Positions 5,215-9,387 of a stretch of DNA of 9,387 bases are shown here, piece after piece (positions within the stretch are counted from its first letter, which is position 1; every line of letters begins with the position of its first letter). This DNA is from Syntrophobacterales bacterium (GTDB lineage: Bacteria; Desulfobacterota; Desulfobaccia; Desulfobaccales; 0-14-0-80-60-11), in NCBI GenBank assembly GCA_020052215.1, contig JAGVPN010000472.1, positions 1 through 9,387 of the forward strand, given 5' to 3'. Position numbers and translations under genes: made by a program. The notes beneath the pieces were generated by a model. It did no database searches, was not told the origin of the DNA, and saw only the letters and a program-made list of their open reading frames with translations.

Positions 5215-7127
5215 CCGCACCCATCATCTTAGGCACTGCCGGGCATATTGACCACGGCAAGAGCGCGCTGATAAAGGCCCTGACCGGGGTTGACCCGGAT
5301 CGCCTCAAGGAGGAGAAACTCCGGGGGATTACCATCGAGCTGGGGTTCGCCGACCTGACGCTGCCCTCGGGCCAGCATCTGGGCATCGTGGACGTGCCGG
5401 GGCATGAGCGTTTCGTGCGCCACATGGTGGCCGGGGCCTCGGGCATGGACCTGGTGGCCCTGGTCATCGCCGCCGACGAAGGGGTCATGCCCCAGACCCG
5501 GGAGCACCTGGAGATCTGCCAACTGCTCCGGGTCAAGCAGGGTCTGGTGGTCTTGACCAAGGTGGACCTGGTGGAGGAGGAGTGGCTGGAGCTGGTGGAG
5601 GAGGAAGTCCGGGAGGCCCTCAAGGGCACCTTTCTGGACGGCGCCCCCATCGTGCCCTTTTCCGCGGTCACCGGGTTCGGCAAAGAGCACCTGCTGGCCA
5701 CCCTGGGGACCCTGGCGGCGAACGTCCCCCCCAAGCCGGTCACCGGGATTTTTCGCCTGCCCATCGACCGGGTCTTTACCATCAAGGGGTTCGGCACCGT
5801 GGTCACCGGCACCGCCATTTCCGGCCGGGTGAAGGTGGCCGAGGCGGTGGCCATCTATCCGCCGGGTTTTAAGGCCAAGGTGCGGGGTCTCCAGGTCCAC
5901 GGGCAGGCGGTGGAGGCCGCCCTGGCCGGCAACCGCACCGCGGTCAACCTCCAGGGACTGGAAAAGGAGGAATTGGAGCGCGGCATGGTGGTGGCGCCGC
6001 CGGGGGCGTTGATCAAAAGCCGCCGCCTGGACGCCTTTCTGGAGATTTTGCCCAGCGCCCCGCGGCCCCTGAAACACCGTCAGGCGGTGCGCCTCCACAC
6101 CGGCACCAGCGAGCGGGTCGCCATGCCCCTGATCCTGGACGCCGACGAGATGCCCCCCGGGTCCTCGGGCTACGTGCAGTTTTTCCTCCGGGAACCGTTG
6201 GCCCTGAAGCCCGGAGACCGCCTGGTGATCCGCAGCTTCTCCCCGGCCTTCACCTGGGGCGGCGGCCTGGTCCTCCACGTCAACCCCACCCGGCACAAAC
6301 GGCGTCACCCCGAGGTGCTGGCCCGGTTTAAGATTCTGGAACAGGGGAGCCCGGAGGACATCCTACGCCTGTACCTGTCGGAGGCCGGGGCCGCGGGGCG
6401 CTCCCGGGCGGAACTGACGGCCCTGTTGCCCTGGGACCCGGGGGAGCTAGCCAACCGGTTGAACGCCCTGACCCGCCAGGGCCAGGTGCTTTATTATGAC
6501 CAGGAAAATCAGCGCTATCTCCTCACCGCCACCGCCCAGGAACTGGAACGGCAGAGTCTGCAAATTCTGGCCGATTACCACCGCAAATTCCCGCTCAAGC
6601 CCGGCCTGTCCAAGGAAGAACTGCGGCGGCAGTTGCCCCCGGCCATGGAGGTGCGCCTGTTTAATTATCTTTTGGGGGGTATGGCCCAAAAGAAACAGCT
6701 GGTCTCGGAGAAGGACCTGGTGCGCCTCAGCGCCCATAAAGTGACCCTGGCCCAGGACCAGGAGGACGTGTCGCGCCGCCTGGAGGAGTTGTACCGCCGG
6801 GGCCACTTCTCGCCGCCCACCTTCAAGGAGGCCACCGAGGCCTCCAAGATCGCCCCGGATAAGGTCAAACAGCTCCTCCAGGTCCTGGTCAATCAGGGCC
6901 GGCTGATCAAGGTGAAAGAAGACCTCTATTTCCACCAAGCCGCCATCGAGGCCCTCAAGGCCGCGCTCATTGATTTCCTCAAGCAAAACCGGGAAATTAC
7001 CGTTAATCAGTTTAAGGATCTGACCCAAACTAGCCGGAAATTTACCATCCCCCTCCTGGAATACTTCGACTCCACCCGCACCACGGTCCGGGTGGGAGAG
7101 ACCCGGAGGCTGCGGGAGGGCGCCTGA
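5208..7127 (+). CDS. selB: Selenocysteine-specific elongation factor SelB
   Basis: GTPase that delivers Sec-tRNA to the ribosome at UGA codons marked by a SECIS hairpin, in place of EF-Tu. The 639 residues are close to the E. coli length (614). GTPase motifs: P-loop [11 protein letters not shown] (9-19), switch [10 protein letters not shown] (39-47), DVPGHE (62-67), TKVD (117-120) and SAVTG (152-156). Beta-barrel domains II-III follow (about 175-350; [13 protein letters not shown]). The C-terminal half holds the winged-helix domains; the last one ([23 protein letters not shown]) is the SECIS-binding module typical of SelB. The ATG at 5208 is the only usable start: an in-frame TGA lies at 5175 and no other start codon occurs before the P-loop. 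No Shine-Dalgarno motif is visible, because a period-7 repeat fills the leader. No selA, selC or selenoprotein gene is seen in the window. Confidence 0.97.
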   Translation: MTTAPIILGTAGHIDHGKSALIKALTGVDPDRLKEEKLRGITIELGFADLTLPSGQHLGIVDVPGHERFVRHMVAGASGMDLVALVIAADEGVMPQTREHLEICQLLRVKQGLVVLTKVDLVEEEWLELVEEEVREALKGTFLDGAPIVPFSAVTGFGKEHLLATLGTLAANVPPKPVTGIFRLPIDRVFTIKGFGTVVTGTAISGRVKVAEAVAIYPPGFKAKVRGLQVHGQAVEAALAGNRTAVNLQGLEKEELERGMVVAPPGALIKSRRLDAFLEILPSAPRPLKHRQAVRLHTGTSERVAMPLILDADEMPPGSSGYVQFFLREPLALKPGDRLVIRSFSPAFTWGGGLVLHVNPTRHKRRHPEVLARFKILEQGSPEDILRLYLSEAGAAGRSRAELTALLPWDPGELANRLNALTRQGQVLYYDQENQRYLLTATAQELERQSLQILADYHRKFPLKPGLSKEELRRQLPPAMEVRLFNYLLGGMAQKKQLVSEKDLVRLSAHKVTLAQDQEDVSRRLEELYRRGHFSPPTFKEATEASKIAPDKVKQLLQVLVNQGRLIKVKEDLYFHQAAIEALKAALIDFLKQNREITVNQFKDLTQTSRKFTIPLLEYFDSTRTTVRVGETRRLREGA

Positions 7128-7170
7128 AGACCGGAAGGGCTGGGCTATCGGCCTTCGACCTCTATCAGGC

Positions 7171-7203
7171 GGTGGAAAACCAGCTTTTGGGTCATCCTGA
7201 GCC
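7171..7203 (+). repeat. Dispersed 33-base repeat, copy 2
   Basis: Matches 1801-1833 at 27 of 33 positions. It begins 43 bases after the selB stop and, like copy 1, is followed by a GTAGGGGCGG palindrome, here after about 50 intervening bases. The 267-base spacer 7128-7394 otherwise holds only the two palindromes listed next; no tRNA-Sec fold was found in it. Confidence 0.65.
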
Positions 7204-7243
7204 AGGCTAAACGTCCATGGCCGCAGAATTGTCCACCCCCAAG

Positions 7244-7300
7244 CATGAAAGCCCCTGTAGGGGCGGGTTTAAACCCCGCCCCTACGCCTGGACTTTCATG
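7244..7300. repeat. Nested palindrome, GTAGGGGCGG...CCGCCCCTAC family, copy 2
   Basis: The inner palindrome at 7257-7285 has arms GTAGGGGCGGGTTT and its near-perfect complement, with one extra C in the right arm. It is framed by outer inverted repeats CATGAAAG (7244-7251) and CTTTCATG (7293-7300). A CTTTTCATG also follows copy 1 (1836-1863), so the outer arm seems to belong to the element. Confidence 0.85.
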
Positions 7301-7319
7301 GTAAAGCTCTCAACTGCCT

Positions 7320-7340
7320 GCACAGGCGAGACGCCTGTGC
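7320..7340. repeat. GCACAGGCG hairpin
   Basis: GCACAGGCG / AGA / CGCCTGTGC: a perfect 9-bp stem with a 3-base loop, 54 bases before the start of the next gene. It has no T-run. It is a separate palindrome type from the others in this window. Confidence 0.85.
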
Positions 7341-7394
7341 CACCTGTTTGATTGCTTATTGGTATTAAATGGCTGGTGGCAAAGGGGACCCTTC

Positions 7395-9065
7395 ATGACC
7401 CTCAGGGGCAAGCAGCATGGGCAGTCTGGCCTGATCTTCATCCTCGTTCTGTTAGCGGGCCTAACAGTCCCTTCGGTCTCCCTGGCCTTATCGGCCGGTG
7501 ACCTGGTCATCGTCTTCAACCGCAACCTGCCCGAGAGCCGGGAGGTGGCCGTCTATTACGCCGGGAAACGCCAGGCGCCGGTGGATAACCTGGTGGGAGT
7601 TGCGGTTCCCACCTCGGAGGACATGTCCCGGCAGGACTTTGACCAGAAACTGGCGCCCCCGGTAAGGGCAGCAGTGGAGAAGCTCAAAGCCCGGGGCAGG
7701 ACCCCGGCCATCCTGCTGGTTTACGGCATCCCCTTGCGGGTGGGGGCAACTCCCCTGACCGCCCCCGACCTGGAGCTAAAGTCCCTGGCAACCGCCAAGG
7801 TCAGGGAGTATCAGGCCCAGGCGGTGCAGTTGGTCCATCAACTGGGCCGGCTTACGGGTGCGATGACCTCACTGCCCCGGCTGACCTACCCCACGCCGGA
7901 ATTTCTCCAACTAGCTCAGCAGTCCATGGTTCGGGGGAAGGAATACCTGGACAAGCACCGGGCCACCCCGGCGACCGCGGCGGCCCGGGACGAGATTATC
8001 TCCCTGTTGATCAAACTGGGAGGGACCTCTCCGGAGGCCCGAGCCTTGATGGCCGGTCTGGCCCGGGGACGAAGCCCGCACCGGTCGCGGCGACCGGGAG
8101 AATTATGGGGATCAAGTCAGACTCAGGCTAAGCAAGAGGAATTGCAGGAGGGCTTCTTTCGCGGCATCTTGCCGAACACCGCTAAGGAGACCGCGGCGGC
8201 CATCCGCTCTACCCATGGCCTGCTGGGAGAGCTGAAATTCTGGTATGAGGCCCAACAACTGTCTAACCAGCCCCAGACCGCGGCGGCGGTGGACAACGAA
8301 TTGACCCTGATCATGGCCAAGGCTTATCAGAAGTCCGGTTCGCTCCGCAATCCCTTTAACCTCGAGTATGACCGGATACCGTTTATCAGTAATATCCGTG
8401 CCGAGACCTTGATGGTGGGCCGTCTGGATGGCCCCACGCCGGCCACGGCCCGACGCCTGGTGGACGACGCCCTGGAGGTGGAAAAGGCGGGCTTGAAGGG
8501 GGTTTTTTATCTCGATGCCCGGGGGCTAACGGGCCAGGCCACAGCCGGCAGCTACGTCTGGTTCGACCAGCATCTGCTCCACCTCTCTGACCTGCTAAAA
8601 AAATACTCTGATATTAAGGTGGTCCTGGATAAGCAACCGGGCGTCTTTCCCCCGGGGTCCTGTCCCGATGTCGCCCTCTATTGCGGCTGGTACTCCCTGG
8701 CCAACTATGTGCCCGCGTTTAAGTGGAACCAAGGCGCGGTGGGTTATCACGTGGCCAGCTATGAAGCCAGCACCTTGAAAAAGCCGGGCGCCAAGGTGTG
8801 GTGCAAACGTCTGCTGGAGGAAGGGGTGGCCGCCACCCTGGGTCCGGTGACCGAACCTTACCTGCACTCTTTTCCCCTCCCGGATCAGTTTTTTCCCCTG
8901 CTGATGACCGGAAAATTGACGCTGTTGGAGGTTTACTTCCGCACCCTGCCCCAGGTTTCCTGGATGCAACTCCTCATCGGCGACCCCTTGTACCAACCTT
9001 TCAAGAACCGTCCCGCGCTCCGGCCTCCAAAAATCACCCAGGGAAAGGCCCCGGAGCAGCAATAA
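7395..9065 (+). CDS. TIGR03790 family exported protein
   Basis: A 556-residue protein of unknown function, recognised as TIGR03790 from GDLVIVFNRNLPES near the mature N-terminus, LLVYGIPLRVG, a LDGPTPATARRLVDDA stretch, ALYCGWY (C430), VGYHVASYEA (H452), ATLGPVTEPYL and the terminal IGDPLYQPF (GDP at 529-531). I chose the ATG at 7395 over an upstream in-frame TTG at 7359 because AGGGGA lies about 7 bases before it and it gives a clean signal peptide: basic n-region, hydrophobic 13-31, likely cleavage after A31 or A34. The product is therefore periplasmic or secreted. The order of the last motifs resembles caspase-like C25 peptidases, but the expected His-then-Cys dyad is not in the usual places. 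As I recall, the family is noted for occurring in genomes with exosortase; no PEP-CTERM tail is seen here. It converges with the membrane-protein gene 37 bases downstream, and no terminator lies between them. Confidence 0.88.
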   Translation: MTLRGKQHGQSGLIFILVLLAGLTVPSVSLALSAGDLVIVFNRNLPESREVAVYYAGKRQAPVDNLVGVAVPTSEDMSRQDFDQKLAPPVRAAVEKLKARGRTPAILLVYGIPLRVGATPLTAPDLELKSLATAKVREYQAQAVQLVHQLGRLTGAMTSLPRLTYPTPEFLQLAQQSMVRGKEYLDKHRATPATAAARDEIISLLIKLGGTSPEARALMAGLARGRSPHRSRRPGELWGSSQTQAKQEELQEGFFRGILPNTAKETAAAIRSTHGLLGELKFWYEAQQLSNQPQTAAAVDNELTLIMAKAYQKSGSLRNPFNLEYDRIPFISNIRAETLMVGRLDGPTPATARRLVDDALEVEKAGLKGVFYLDARGLTGQATAGSYVWFDQHLLHLSDLLKKYSDIKVVLDKQPGVFPPGSCPDVALYCGWYSLANYVPAFKWNQGAVGYHVASYEASTLKKPGAKVWCKRLLEEGVAATLGPVTEPYLHSFPLPDQFFPLLMTGKLTLLEVYFRTLPQVSWMQLLIGDPLYQPFKNRPALRPPKITQGKAPEQQ

Positions 9066-9102
9066 TCGAAACTGGATGCCGGCAAGAGAGGGTTTGGCGA
9101 CT

Positions 9103-9387
9103 TCACTTCTCCCGCCACACCACCACCAGGCCCAGGCAGAGCCAGAAAGCTTCCCGGATGCGCCTGAGGATGCTGAAGGCCGCGCCCAGATTGAATCCCA
9201 GATTAAAGCCCAGGGCCAACAGAATGTTGCCGCCCTCCTGCACCCCCATGGCTGCGGGGATAAAAAAACCCAGGGCCGTGAACAGCATGGCCAGGGAGTC
9301 CAGGCAGACAGCCATGCCCAAGCTGATGGGGTGGCCCAGGAGCCAGAAAATCAGGTAGACCTCCAGCGAATGGAGCAACCAGCTAAA
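9103..9387 (-). CDS. HpnL/UPF0104-type integral membrane protein, C-terminal fragment
   Basis: The last 94 codons of a gene on the minus strand, open to the right edge of the window; its start lies beyond. A TTG at 9376-9378 is not the start, since the frame continues upstream without a stop. The fragment has about three hydrophobic segments and the sequence EVYLIFWLLGHPISLG, FFIPAAMGVQEGG, then an SILRRIRE turn and a final membrane helix ending WREK. The FFIP...GVQEGG block is characteristic of the flippase-like LPG_synthase_TM superfamily, closest in my reading to the hopanoid-cluster protein HpnL (TIGR03476). With only the C-terminus visible, the subfamily is uncertain, so no symbol is given. 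A short duplicated LGFNLGFN stretch is present. The gene converges on the TIGR03790 gene. Confidence 0.75.
   Translation of the reverse strand, partial: FSWLLHSLEVYLIFWLLGHPISLGMAVCLDSLAMLFTALGFFIPAAMGVQEGGNILLALGFNLGFNLGAAFSILRRIREAFWLCLGLVVVWREK

Noticed and set aside
7128..7394. Possible tRNA-Sec (selC) beside selB
   Set aside because: The GGAAG near 7133 resembles the start of a tRNA-Sec, but no long acceptor stem partner, TTCGA-type T-loop in the right place or CCA end follows.
7359..7394. Upstream TTG start for the TIGR03790 gene
   Set aside because: It would add 12 residues in front of the signal peptide and has no Shine-Dalgarno; the ATG at 7395 has both a good spacing and a clean signal peptide.
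9066..9102. Bidirectional terminator between the two convergent genes
   Set aside because: The 37 bases contain no stem longer than a few bases and no T-run on either strand.

Overview
The window comes from a GC-rich (roughly two-thirds G+C by eye), probably anaerobic bacterium. The best guess is a Desulfobacterota ('deltaproteobacterial') lineage. The gene set supports this: a radical SAM protein fused to its DUF2344 partner next to an RNase G gene, a SelB factor for selenocysteine insertion, a TIGR03790-type exported protein, and an HpnL-like membrane protein. The lineage call is an inference from gene content, not from a phylogenetic marker.

Layout, left to right. (1) 2-1792 (+): the 3' part of a TIGR03960/TIGR03936 radical SAM fusion protein; its start lies off the left edge. 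(2) 1793-2117: 325 bases without a gene, holding a dispersed repeat, two palindromes, a possible promoter, a period-7 repeat and a small hairpin with a T-run directly before the next gene. (3) 2118-3626 (+): RNase G (rng). (4) 3627-3910: repeat-rich spacer. (5) 3911-4927 (+): an AT-rich gene (about 35% G+C in sampled lines), clearly foreign to its neighbours. It encodes an apparent two-domain protein with a leucyl-aminopeptidase-N/macro-like N-terminus and a TIR-like/nucleoside-deoxyribosyltransferase-like C-terminus. (6) 4928-5207: a second repeat-rich spacer packed with perfect hairpins. (7) 5208-7127 (+): selB. (8) 7128-7394: spacer with another copy of the dispersed repeat and two palindromes. 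(9) 7395-9065 (+): exported TIGR03790 family protein. (10) 9103-9387 (-): C-terminus of an HpnL/UPF0104-type integral membrane protein running off the right edge and convergent with the previous gene.

The housekeeping genes belong to RNA turnover and translation (rng, selB, and the radical SAM protein that often sits beside rng). The most interesting part is the AT-rich island between rng and selB. The two spacers around it carry the same repeat families in mirror order and inverted orientation: a TCAG-core period-7 repeat outermost, then a GTAGGGTG palindrome, then CCCAAG...CTTGGG hairpins next to the gene. That layout suggests either a cargo gene carried between long imperfect inverted repeats, or insertion into a repeat-dense hotspot. 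The encoded protein looks like a one-gene defence or nucleotide-signalling effector of a kind I cannot match to a named system. No RNA gene, CRISPR array, transposase or integrase was seen.
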